A stretch of 64,000 nucleotides of DNA from Spongilla lacustris (Eukaryota > Porifera > Demospongiae > Spongillida > Spongillidae): contig OX442416.1 in assembly GCA_949361645.1 (NCBI GenBank), positions 7,260,362 through 7,324,361 on the forward strand, read 5' to 3'. Below the pieces are notes generated by a model. It saw only the letters and a list, made by a program, of their open reading frames with translations, searched no databases and had not been told where the DNA came from. The position numbers and the translations under genes are program-made. Shown piece after piece: positions 1 to 9,388 of this stretch; position 1 is the first letter of the stretch, and each line of letters opens with the position of its first letter.

Positions 1-1677
1 TCGCTCGAAGTTTTTTTGAGGCATACTTTGTGGAAACTCTAACTGGCACACTGGGCATTGCCGTATGCCTGCCACAGCTGCTTCAGGCAGCATATCCTTG
101 CTGTGAACAGTACCCTCCTCAGCAGTGTCACTATTGTTTATTTTCAGAATGACTTTCTCCAACTCTTCAAGTAAACCTCCAGGCATATCACCACCAGTTT
201 CTTTGCTCTTCAATCTTCTAATCAGCTCCTTCATCTGCTGCAAAATTCCATCATACTTTGGGTTCACTGCTGATTCAAATTCACCCGTGCATTCTGCATT
301 CATAACATTTGAACTCTTTTTATGCTCGACCAACTGACATTCTAACTCCTTGATCTTAATCTTATACTGTTCCTCACGATCAGCTGCCTGAGAGGCCAGC
401 ATTATTGCACTCTTATCCTCACTCTCCTGTGTTTGTTGCTCAACCTGCTTCATATGGAGAGTGTCACTGCTACTTGGAGCTGGTTTTGTTGTTGTCTGTT
501 CTAGTGCAATTGCTTTGGAATGGCTGCTTATTTGTTCTTCCAATTCAATACATCTTTGTTCCAACATCTTCACTTTGGTTTGAGCTTCATGCAAGCTAAC
601 CTGACATGCATCCAATTCTGCACATGATGCATGGTAATATTTTTCTATTGTGCCATAGGCAATCTGCAAAGCCTCCATGGCATTCCGGTCCACATCAGAA
701 GTACTGCAATTGGAGGACTTTGTGCTATCAGCAACAGGCACCGCCCTTCCATCAATCTCCTCAGTGTGTACATCTTTTCCTTGTATCACAGCACTACACT
801 TAGATGTTTGTGTGTGTCCCTCAACTGCCAATAATTGCTGCTCACTTTTTCTTCTGAGCGTTTCTTCGAACCCCAGCTTGCCTTTTAGCACTTGGACCTC
901 ATCAATACACCTACACAGCTTTTCATTCAGTCGGCTATTTTCAAAGGCTAATTGCTGACTGCGCAGCTCCATTTCAGTTACACACACGCTCTGTTTCTCT
1001 AATAGACGCTCTTCTAGCAGATCTATCTTCGCACTCAGCTTTTTGATCAAGTCCTCCATCTGCTCTCTCGTAACCTGCATCTCCATCTCCTTAGATATGA
1101 GGGCCACCTTAATACTGTCGCTTTGCTGCCTCAACTCCTCGCTCTGAGCTTCGGCCGCCAGCTGACGCTCAAAGCTACGGTGAAGTTCATTCTTGAGAGA
1201 TTCGATAACCATTAAACTATTACTATCAGCGTCAGGAAGCGGTTTCCCAGACGCGGTCTCTGTTTCACAAGTGGGTAGGCCTATCACAACTATGCTTTCC
1301 TCGGGTTTCTTCTCATCGGCGGTCCGGTCTTCTACCGTCTTGGTGAACCGAAAAGGTGTACTCGATCCGAATAGAACACTGTCGCGACTGAAGTAGCAGA
1401 ACTGGTAGCTCTGCCCGTCATCTGAAGGCAGTCGACGACCACTGAAAACTACTTTTAGTTCTTCCCCTTTGGCGAGCGCGGGCACCCACTCAAACGTGTA
1501 GTACTCTCTGCTGGATGTCCACCCAACACGAAACAATCCCAACCAGTCCCGAGAGGTAGTGGTTACCTCGCCCTTTATTTTAAACCTCACCTCCACATCC
1601 TGCGATGGCGGATAAGTATTCGGGACATTAAAATGCACTATCAAATCACCTTGTACGTTAACGTTGGAGGTACTCAT
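1..1677 (-). CDS. SKICH / coiled-coil / zinc-finger protein, TAX1BP1-CALCOCO-like (3' end cut by window)
   Basis: An uninterrupted reading frame runs from ATG at 1675-1677 to the window edge, giving 559 residues; the C-terminus lies outside. Residues 1-112 form a SKICH domain with the family core DWLGLFRVGWTSS followed by REYYTF. A long charged coiled-coil region follows (about 150-520). At the edge a zinc finger begins with CPVC, matching the C-terminal finger of the paralogue at 43883-45346. In vertebrates this family (TAX1BP1, NDP52, CALCOCO1) links ubiquitinated cargo to LC3/GABARAP in selective autophagy; that role is inferred here. Just after SKICH, residues 127-131 (ESIVV) resemble the non-canonical LC3-binding motif (ILVV/LLVV) at the same place in the vertebrate proteins. 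The gene has no introns in the visible part. The start was chosen because the SKICH fold begins within about ten residues and no upstream in-frame Met is needed. Confidence 0.85.
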   Translation of the reverse strand, partial: MSTSNVNVQGDLIVHFNVPNTYPPSQDVEVRFKIKGEVTTTSRDWLGLFRVGWTSSREYYTFEWVPALAKGEELKVVFSGRRLPSDDGQSYQFCYFSRDSVLFGSSTPFRFTKTVEDRTADEKKPEESIVVIGLPTCETETASGKPLPDADSNSLMVIESLKNELHRSFERQLAAEAQSEELRQQSDSIKVALISKEMEMQVTREQMEDLIKKLSAKIDLLEERLLEKQSVCVTEMELRSQQLAFENSRLNEKLCRCIDEVQVLKGKLGFEETLRRKSEQQLLAVEGHTQTSKCSAVIQGKDVHTEEIDGRAVPVADSTKSSNCSTSDVDRNAMEALQIAYGTIEKYYHASCAELDACQVSLHEAQTKVKMLEQRCIELEEQISSHSKAIALEQTTTKPAPSSSDTLHMKQVEQQTQESEDKSAIMLASQAADREEQYKIKIKELECQLVEHKKSSNVMNAECTGEFESAVNPKYDGILQQMKELIRRLKSKETGGDMPGGLLEELEKVILKINNSDTAEEGTVHSKDMLPEAAVAGIRQCPVCQLEFPQSMPQKNFER

Positions 1678-2002
1678 TGTAGCTTCATACTAGTACGGGG
1701 AATGTACCCGGTAACACCCCACTGTTCTATAAATAACGCCCTACGTATACGTTGCGTCATACATGTAATTATGACTGCATTTTAAATTGGACATGCATAT
1801 GATATGGCTGATGGGATGGGACTTCAATAGTTATACCTTCTCACCATTACTCCGTTAAAATACTGCAGTAGGACGTACCATAGATAGAAGAATACATCAA
1901 TCTATGGACGTACAGGGGTTACCTCTGCGTAACGACACATAATTAAAGTCATGAGTATGTGGCTGCTGTATAAATGTCAGCCACTTGGGCTCGCAACAAT
2001 GG
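1678..2002. other. Intergenic, upstream of SKICH gene
   Basis: AT-rich sequence upstream of the minus-strand SKICH gene. It probably contains that gene's promoter, but no specific element can be pointed to. No coding signal is seen. Confidence 0.4.
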
Positions 2003-2288
2003 TACATGTACCGTAGAGTACCGCGATATATCCCCCCCCCCCCCCTCCGCCCCCACCTAAAAAAAACGGTCCGTGTTTAAACGAGCGTATCTTCGTACTC
2101 GTTAACGCTTCCGCGCACCTGTTTCTAAATTCCAGGAAAGAACTGGTACTCCAACAGGATTTTAAAGAATAGCACGCAGCTGCGTTATTGATTACGTCGA
2201 TACGCTCGTTTAAACACGGGCCATTTTTTTTTGGTGGGGGCGGAGGGGGGGGGGGATATCTCGCGGTACTCTACGGTACATGTACATG
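2003..2288. repeat. Foldback (inverted-repeat) element
   Basis: The left arm (2003-2090) and right arm (2200-2288) are near-perfect reverse complements, separated by a 109-bp spacer. Both arms carry the same blocks in mirrored order: TACATGTACCGTAGAGTACC, a poly-C tract, CTCCGCCCCCACC, an A tract and GTTTAAACGAGCGTAT. No coding potential is seen. This looks like a non-autonomous foldback or MITE-type insertion. A clear target-site duplication was not found. Confidence 0.8.
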
Positions 2289-2584
2289 CATGCATATGGT
2301 CATGGTCTTTGCTCGGTGGTGACCACTTTACTGTATTCATATTGCATATGCCACATTATTGCTTCGTTGCTTATGCCCGTTTGCAAGCACTGGCTTAAAA
2401 ATGCGTAATTATTATATTATTATGGTATAGTCGTACATGTACAACTCTACAAGTCCAAGCTATATAACTTATAAGTTCAGCAAAGGACCCGGTGCATGCA
2501 TGTGGTCGTGGACGCTCCCGGGGGCGTAGCGATCCGTTTAGCTCTGCCTCTCCAGATGAGATCCTCCACCAGCCACGCAGACCC

Positions 2585-2760
2585 CGCCGATGCCGGTGTC
2601 ACGTAGAATTAAGGACCCATAGAATTAGGGACCCCCGTCCCCAAATCTCCGGAGAATTAGGGATCCCCGGCCCTAAATCTCCGTAGATTTAGGGACCCCC
2701 GTCCCTAAATCTACGGAGATTTGGGGACCCCTCTGTAGAATTATAGGGACCCCATCTAAT
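2585..2760. repeat. Nested palindromic array, GGGACCCC family
   Basis: Short units built on AGAATTAGGGACCCC and its complement alternate in both orientations. One perfect hairpin has 17-bp arms (2679-2695 and 2702-2718) with a six-base loop. The same family recurs at about 4945-5071 and 5525-5633. The left edge (GTGTCACGTAGAATT at 2597) is an approximate inverse of the right edges of those arrays (AATTCTACCTGACAC), so this may be the terminal inverted repeat of an element family. Confidence 0.7.
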
Positions 2761-3245
2761 ATAACGGTATCGATTTTGATATAGCCAGCACATGTCAGAG
2801 CTTGTATTATAAACATACAGCAGAAAATAAAACTGATAACAACAACAACAGAAGCACAAACGTATAGGCGTTATTCTACTGATGGAGAGGGAACCCTGGC
2901 TCCAGGCGCAGCAGCAGCTATAGGTCGATCGGATGGCACCGTACATATTATATACGGAGGAGCGCATTCAAATAATATAGCTAAGCTATAATCATGCTCT
3001 CGCTTGACGGACACATCCCTCTGGCTGAAGTTAAGAGGACAAGTGGGGTGAAGGAAGCATGCTCTATTTCGTTGGTCGTCATACGCGAGAGCCTGTTTCG
3101 GTTGTTTTGATGATACTATAGTATATTATATATTTATTCAATGGTTAAAAAAACATTCAGTAGCGTGCAACACAGAAAAGTCTTTGAGGGTGGCATTGCA
3201 TGGTGAGAACTCATGATGAATGGTAGCGTTTCATCTATGTGGTAT

Positions 3246-4168
3246 TTAGCAGCCACATGCAATCCCATAGTGCATTGATATAGTGGTGATCATTGCCTGA
3301 ATAAAAGAACACATGATGTTTATGCTTTACACTAAAACAATAATTTTTACCTCAGGATGTAGGTTATTGAGAGCAAAAGAAAACCCAAGTTTGATGTAAC
3401 CAATTTCTGCATCTGCTAGCTGAACAACATAGTGACAGGCCTCCCTATATTATATAAACAAAATGTTAGACCAAACATACATAGTGAAATATCTTACCAG
3501 AGGTTCAAATGCCTTTACTGGCCATGTATCAGCCAGCTGTACTATTTTAGTTCTACTTGGTATTTTGCCCTATAATTTCAAATACATTTCCTTCCACTTC
3601 TGTTTATTTGTTTTGCCAGCATAACATCCGCAATTCCTTGTTTAAAACATAAAGCATTCAGTTTATATGCCGTGTGCATGCCTACATATTTAAACTATAC
3701 CTTAATACTTTTGATAATCTTACTAACCATGGTAACAGTATAGAAAGTTTCCTTTGATGGATAATGTATGTGCAGTTTAGAAAAGCAGTACTAGTATTGC
3801 TCACAGTGTCTCAAATGTCGAGGCTGCATATTCCTGCTGGTTATGGTACCCTGGCTGACTTGCTGTATCACTTGACTACTGTACACAACATCCAAATCAT
3901 CAACACCTCTGGCATTATACGTTGGGATTTTGTCCCTGAAATTTTTGACTTTTATCGAAATGGAATAAATTGAATGAATTGAGTTGGAAATAAAAATAAA
4001 ATAGCCACATTCCTACTCATACCAATATGGCTGCTATCATTTGATTACTCACAATCTATGTATATGCATGCAATGATTAAAAATTGAATGAAGCTTACTT
4101 ACCCATTCAACTTTTTCAAATGAAGTTCCGGACACCTTGAACTTCTGTACATCTTCAGCTTTTAGCAT
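3246..4168 (-). CDS. Possible small spliced gene, unrecognised product
   Basis: Four minus-strand segments have good GT-AG borders and join in phase 0 throughout: 4168-4103 (starts with ATG, donor gtaagtaag), 3536-3498 (donor gtaagat), 3440-3351 (donor gtaaaa) and 3296-3246 (ends in TAA). They give an 81-residue protein containing KAFEPL then ACHYVVQLADAEIGY. A minus-strand AATAAA signal lies at 3133-3138 just downstream. A further spliced 5' leader may be at about 4390-4315 (donor gtaaatatg). Extra exons could lie between 4103 and 3536. The sequence reads like real protein, but I do not recognise the family. No repeat explains the region. Confidence is limited because the exons were joined by eye. 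Confidence 0.35.
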
Positions 4169-4472
4169 GTCTGATATGATGTGATATCAGTGTGTGTTTT
4201 CCAGTACACATGTAACATCACTGACAAACTTTAAATTTCACAGGCTTTGGAAGTAAAATTTTGTCAGTTACCGGCTATCAGTTTGAAATATGAAATAAAT
4301 TTATACATATTTACCTTGCAAACAAACCGCAATCGTCTCTGCTAGGTAAGCAGCACCTTAACTTGCCGGACATCCATCGTCTACGCATTGCATGCAGGGA
4401 AAGAGAAACTATGTGACGTGGCACACTTGCAATTGCAAACCTTGCCTGTTATAGATTATCACGTCTACCCGT

Positions 4473-5633
4473 GTAGAATAAGTTCGCGCCTTTTACAGCC
4501 AAACGTACGCGTATTTTTTTAAAACGTAAACCACCTGTCTTTGATCGTCACTCACCATAGCCTAGGTGTACTGCCAGTCTGCCACTAGCTTTTCTGCAGG
4601 GTAGATCTGAAGTACGCACGGCCACAGGCTCAGGGCAGTAGCAAAGTTCAACTGATAGATAGAGTACACATGCATATGCACGTGCACACAGAGAAGCTCC
4701 TGCACACACCAAAACGTGTCCTATATACACACAAAGTCAGTATGCATATCATGGCCCAGCGGCCAGATAAACGATGGACACAAAAGAAAGTAGCCTTCTA
4801 GACTCTTCGACGGTGTTGGGCCTCCAACGAATGGAATTAATCAACACCTCGACTCAGGGTATTCAGGCTGTTGATCTAGCATTAGTTGCGTATATACAAG
4901 AAGGACTTCTTCCCATGCATGCAGTCCTTCACAAGTATGCATGTATAATTTATAAGGGTCCCCATTTCTACGCGAGGGTCCCCATTTCTACGCAAGGGTC
5001 CCCATTTCTACGTAGAATTGGGGACGGGGGGTCCCCAATTCTATGGGGTCCCCAATTCTACCTGACACCGGTACGGTAAGTCCGCGCCATTTACAGCTAT
5101 AGCCAAACATCTTTTTTAGTAAACTGCCTGTCTTTGATCGTCCCTCACCATAGCCGAGGTGTACTGCCAGTCTGCCACTAGCTTTTCTGCAGGGTGCAGG
5201 GTAGATCTGAAGTACGCACGGCGCGGCCACAGGCTCAGGGCAGTAGCAAAGTTCACACATGCATAAGCACGTGCACAGAGAGAAACTCCTGCACATGCAC
5301 ACAAAAACGTGTCCATATAAATGCACATGCACAAAGTGGCCCAGCGGCCAGATAAACGATGGACACAAAGAAAGTAGCCTTCTAGACTCTTCGACGGCGT
5401 TGGGCCTCCAACGAATGGAATTAATCAACACCTCGACTCAGGGTATTCAGGCTGTTGATCTAGCATTAGTTGCGTATATACAAGAAGGACTTCTTCCCAT
5501 GCAGTCCTTCACAGGTGTATAATTTATAAGGGTCCCCATTTCTACGCAAGGGTCCCCAATTCTACGTAGAATTGGGGACGGGGGGGGGGGGGGGGTTCCC
5601 CAATTCTTTGGGGTCCCCAATTCTACCTGACAC
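4473..5633. repeat. 0.55-kb tandem duplication ending in palindromic arrays
   Basis: Copy 1 (about 4473-5071) and copy 2 (about 5076-5633) are nearly identical, sharing long stretches such as TGTACTGCCAGTCTGCCACT and GGCTGTTGATCTAGCATTAG. Small indels separate them, for example an extra GTGCAGG in copy 2. Each copy ends in a GGGGACCCC palindromic array (4945-5071 and 5525-5633) closing with TTCTACCTGACAC. An open stretch beginning MDTKESSLLDSST is kept in both copies, but the copies are so similar that this says little. No known protein is recognised. Confidence 0.8.
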
Positions 5634-5970
5634 ATGCACTGTTGTACATGTACGTCAACAAGTATTTTTTTTTTTATAATGGAATAATACTTGTAACCAT
5701 ACATGTACATACATAGAATGATGCATGGTTTCAAGACAATAAACATAAAGTAATGGTGAAAAACAACATGCATCACCCTCGGCCTGGAGTGAATTAACAT
5801 CCACCCTATAAGAGGAGGGCAATGGCTCGCACAAGCTTTATGTTCAGGCAGCCATATACAGGTTGGGGACCACCTTGGACTTGGAGGTGTTGAAGTATGT
5901 TTTTCTTATCCATGTTCACTGAACTAACTTATTTATTTCTGCTTGCTTCATTGTTATTGACGTGTTTGAC

Positions 5971-6148
5971 TGTCATGGCTGATTTGGTCCTATCCTGAAA
6001 TGGTCCTAGGACCATTTCAGGCAGCTCGTTTTGGTCCTACGGACTAAAACAGGCTCTGCCTGAAACGGTCCTAGGACCATTTCAGGCTGCCTAATTAGGT
6101 CCTACGCTGCTCATTTATGTCCTATACGTCGATATCGTTATACTGACA
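5971..6148. repeat. Nested palindromic element, GGTCCTAGGACC family, copy A
   Basis: The element starts TGTCATGGCTGATTT and ends in TGACA. It is filled with alternating units built on TGAAATGGTCCTAGGACC and its complement. A second, longer copy in opposite orientation lies at 25732-25980 and ends with the complement of this start. The ends TGTCA...TGACA look like terminal inverted repeats of a non-autonomous element. No target-site duplication is clear. Confidence 0.7.
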
Positions 6149-6839
6149 AATAAATTCTATACTGCTATAGGAGTTTAAAAGCACGATTGACGATGAACAA
6201 ATTAATGCGGATACATAAATAAACACACACAAATTCATGTTTACAAATCGAAGCATACACGACAAAACCATTTCCCTGTCTTCGAGAACACAGACGCTGG
6301 AAATGCTTCACCCTCGCTACGCCACTAAGTACATATAAGGTCATTGCATGCATGAGCCTTCTTTTCTTTAGGCTCCATGGCACCAGAAATGAGAGACAGC
6401 TCGGAACAAGCCTGATCATATAATAACAGAACTGAATGTGACAGAATGTCCCACAGTACTTTTGGCCGGGATGTATGAAACTGCATGTACGGTCCAAAAT
6501 CAAATATAATGGCAATGTGTAGCCGGATGTACGTAATACATGTACACGATGATACTAACTCAACTCCTAGTTACTTATGCAAAGACTTGCTCATGCAGGA
6601 TAGAATTTAGCAAATAGCGCTGCACTAATCGAACGTATTTTAATAAAAATATATATTTATCTCTAAGAATGGTTTTTTAAAATACATGCATACATGTACA
6701 TAGTCGCATTGGTCGCGCGTGTGATTTATATGCCATGCTAGCTCCTCCCACTGTTCGTCTGTACATCAATTGGTATGAAATACAATACAATAATACAATC
6801 CACCTTCATTGTACTGTTTTAAAGTAACTAGGTCACTAG

Positions 6840-7451
6840 CTAGGCCGCTAATAGCCACACCTCATTGTGCCTGTCGGCGTCGGGGTATCTGAAGTACGGC
6901 GAATCATACGTCCCCGTGAAGAAGAAGTCTGAAACAAAATTTGCCTTGTCCCGCTGGAGATCATTGGCAAGTTGATCAGCGTTCTGCACCACGGTGTCAT
7001 CTGTGGGATCTCCACTGTACTCGATGACGTACGCGGTCAGAGAGGGAAGCGCTACAATTGTCACGTTCGGATTGGTGGGCGTCGGAGGGTTTGCCTGATA
7101 GCTGAACGGGATAAAAAAGAGAACTGTGAAGCTAGAGTCGCAGGCTGGCCCCTGTCCTGGAGAGATCTTGACCGCAACGGGTAAGGCCATGGGGATCTTT
7201 GCCTTGGCAGAGTTGGCCCCGGAAATGTAGTCAGCTACTAGCTGAAAGCCGATTTTCCCAGCATTATCCCAGCTCAGGTCCTCCACCGTGGTGCCGACCC
7301 ATTTCGAGGCGTTGTAAAGCCGGACCTCGTACCCTTCCTTCTGGGCCAGCACAGTGTACACCGGACAGTCAAGACCGTGACAGAAGGACGGCGCGCCACC
7401 CTCCACTGCCCATGCAACGCAGGCAACAACCAGTAGGCTTAGCGGCGACAT
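6840..7451 (-). CDS. Secreted SOUL heme-binding protein (SOUL-1)
   Basis: Single-exon gene of the SOUL/HBP family (heme-binding protein 2-like), which binds heme or related tetrapyrroles. The product is 203 residues from the Met at 7451. That start is preferred over an in-frame Met at 7526 because it is followed at once by a signal peptide (MSPLSLLVVACVAWAVEG). The mature protein opens with FCHGLDCP and then GYEVRLYNASKWVGTT, the SOUL signature. The domain continues through IPMALPVAVKI and VLFFIPFSYQ to the C-terminal HNEVWLL. The two cysteines near the mature N-terminus suggest a disulfide in an extracellular protein. It is divergently arranged with the plus-strand SOUL gene at 8092, 640 bp away. 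Extracellular heme binding is inferred from family and signal peptide. Confidence 0.9.
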   Translation of the reverse strand: MSPLSLLVVACVAWAVEGGAPSFCHGLDCPVYTVLAQKEGYEVRLYNASKWVGTTVEDLSWDNAGKIGFQLVADYISGANSAKAKIPMALPVAVKISPGQGPACDSSFTVLFFIPFSYQANPPTPTNPNVTIVALPSLTAYVIEYSGDPTDDTVVQNADQLANDLQRDKANFVSDFFFTGTYDSPYFRYPDADRHNEVWLLAA

Positions 7452-8091
7452 CGTTGCACAGATATTAATAAGTGAGTGGACAATTATTGCGGATATTATA
7501 TTATACGTGTGAGGCACACTTGTCATGATGCCGAGTTGTGTAAGACTCGTATGAATAAATACAATGAATATAGATCGAATGACCTCATATAGGTTCGCTT
7601 GTCAAGGTGTTACATCAGCAACTGCAATAGTTGATCATAGATGCTGCGCATGCATGCACCTGATTAGCACTAATCCTGATACATGTGAATGTAGGCTTGT
7701 TACCAGGGTGATTGCGATATGCCTGCACGTGCATGCAACACTGCTGCAGACACACAGATATCACCTAAAGTATTAATAATAATAGCATGAATAAACATAC
7801 ATGGTCTGCATGCATGCATGCATGGCTATTTTGATGAGCAGCTAGCTTTTCGATATGCTAGAGCGCCCCATGCATGTATGTACATGCATGCATGCATCGT
7901 GCGCACGTGCTCTCATACCCTAGCCCTGCTGCAATTTGTTAACAAACCTTATGCAATACCAAGTGAAGCGAGTACGTGTCGAATGTCTCAATTACGTAAG
8001 TGCGCGTAAGACCGATACGGTGCCTATATCAACACCAAATTGCAAGCGATCAAACAATTGTCAACACTTACAAAAACAAGTCAACAGAACT
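7452..8091. promoter_or_regulatory. Shared divergent promoter region between SOUL-1 and SOUL-2
   Basis: A 640-bp stretch separates two head-to-head SOUL genes, so it must carry both promoters and 5' leaders. It holds several GCATGCATGC palindromes (about 7806-7820 and 7880-7896). No TATA box is called with confidence. Confidence 0.45.
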
Positions 8092-8700
8092 ATGTCGAAC
8101 TATTATTCTTTCATAGGATTTATTGTTGCAGCTGCTTTCGCTACATCAGTGGTTGATGCTGATGCGCCCGCGTTCTGCCATGGCCTCGACTGTCCAGCGT
8201 ACACAGTAGTAGCAGAGAAAACTGGATACGAGGTCCGGCTTTACAATGCCTCCAAGTGGGTTGCCACCACTGTATTGAGCAACAAGTGGGATATTGCAGG
8301 GGACGCTGGCTTTGAGCTTCTCTTCGACTACATTTCCGGTCAGAATTCAGCTAGCGAAAAGGTCCCTATGACAGCACCAGTGGCCATTCAAGTACTGCCG
8401 GGGAGTGAACCCTCAAACTTCACAGTCCATTTTTTCGTTCCTTACGCTTACCAGGCCAATACCCCCACGCCCACAAATCCGAAGGTTTTTCTCACTGATC
8501 TTCCTAAGCTGACGGCGTACGTTTATCAATATGGGGGTATTGCGACGGACGACTCGACAGCCAAATACGCGGCCGAGATGGAGAGCTATCTTAAGAGGGA
8601 CAAGGTCAACTACGTGCCTGGAGTCTACTTGACTGGAACATACGACCCTCCCTATCGCATCATTGGGCGTCACAATGAAATATGGTTCCTGGCAGCATAG
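8092..8700 (+). CDS. Secreted SOUL heme-binding protein (SOUL-2)
   Basis: Single-exon SOUL/HBP-family gene of 202 residues. The start at 8092 is chosen because it directly gives a signal peptide (MSNYYSFIGFIVAAAFATS, cleavage likely after VDA). The longer in-frame extension back to 7936 reads like non-coding sequence. The mature protein has FCHGLDCP, GYEVRLYNASKWVATT, VPMTAPVAIQVLPG, VHFFVPYAYQANTPTPTNP and the C-terminal HNEIWFL, all closely matching SOUL-1. The two are clearly recent paralogues and form a head-to-head pair. Function (extracellular heme or porphyrin binding) is inferred from the family. Confidence 0.9.
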   Translation: MSNYYSFIGFIVAAAFATSVVDADAPAFCHGLDCPAYTVVAEKTGYEVRLYNASKWVATTVLSNKWDIAGDAGFELLFDYISGQNSASEKVPMTAPVAIQVLPGSEPSNFTVHFFVPYAYQANTPTPTNPKVFLTDLPKLTAYVYQYGGIATDDSTAKYAAEMESYLKRDKVNYVPGVYLTGTYDPPYRIIGRHNEIWFLAA

Positions 8701-8855
8701 ACATGCTAGGCTAGCGCCAGGCGTATGATGTTAATTGCGTATATACTATAGATGTATCTGTGTTCTTAAATTTGAGCAAGGTGCAAGTATACAGAATCAC
8801 TTAATGTATGTAATTACTGGTGGAATTACGCCCCTCTTTCACCCTGGCGTAGTCT

Positions 8856-9074
8856 GGGGACCCTATACGTCTCTATGTACCAATTTATGTATAAATAAAT
8901 ATACGACATAATTTTGAGGTTGCCTCATTTCAATAATAGCTGCGCGAGGGCAGGAGCTTATATTTTACGAAATTGAGTACGCGGGTCCGTATTGAAATGA
9001 GGCAACCTCAAAATTATGTCGTATATTATACATAAATTGGTACATATAGACCTCCTCGTACGTATAGGGTCCCC
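8856..9074. repeat. Foldback element downstream of SOUL-2
   Basis: The left arm (8856-8938) and right arm (8989-9074) are near-perfect reverse complements. They share GGGGACCCTATACGT at the outer edge and TTTTGAGGTTGCCTCATTTC at the inner edge, around a roughly 50-bp spacer. No coding potential is seen. The right end abuts sequence leading to the Gypsy LTR. Confidence 0.8.
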
Positions 9075-9138
9075 ACACGCAATGGCCATCTTGTTATTTT
9101 GACTTATAGTAATTTCATGAAGCATTATTAATTAAGTA

Positions 9139-9357
9139 TGTGTAGTGGAAGCGTAGATCCCGATCTCAATAGCAATGACAACTGATAATATTCTGATTCT
9201 TCAGCAATGTACATACATGTCACACACCAAAAGGAGGGGTTCACACATTTGGTCCATGCATGGGTCACACACACAACTAGAGATCCAGTTGGATTAGTCC
9301 ATGCACATGCTACTGCCAATAGGTGTTGATGAGATGATAGATCCACTGATTACACAC
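9139..9357 (-). repeat. Putative 3' LTR of the Gypsy element
   Basis: Just after the pol stop codon a purine-rich tract (ATGGAGAGG in element orientation) precedes TGTGTAATCAG. About 219 bp later the sequence reaches CTACACA. TG...CA ends and a polypurine tract are what an LTR should show. No second LTR exists in the window to confirm the borders. Confidence 0.5.
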
Positions 9358-9388
9358 CTCTCCATCAATTTGAAGCTCGACCTCAAGC

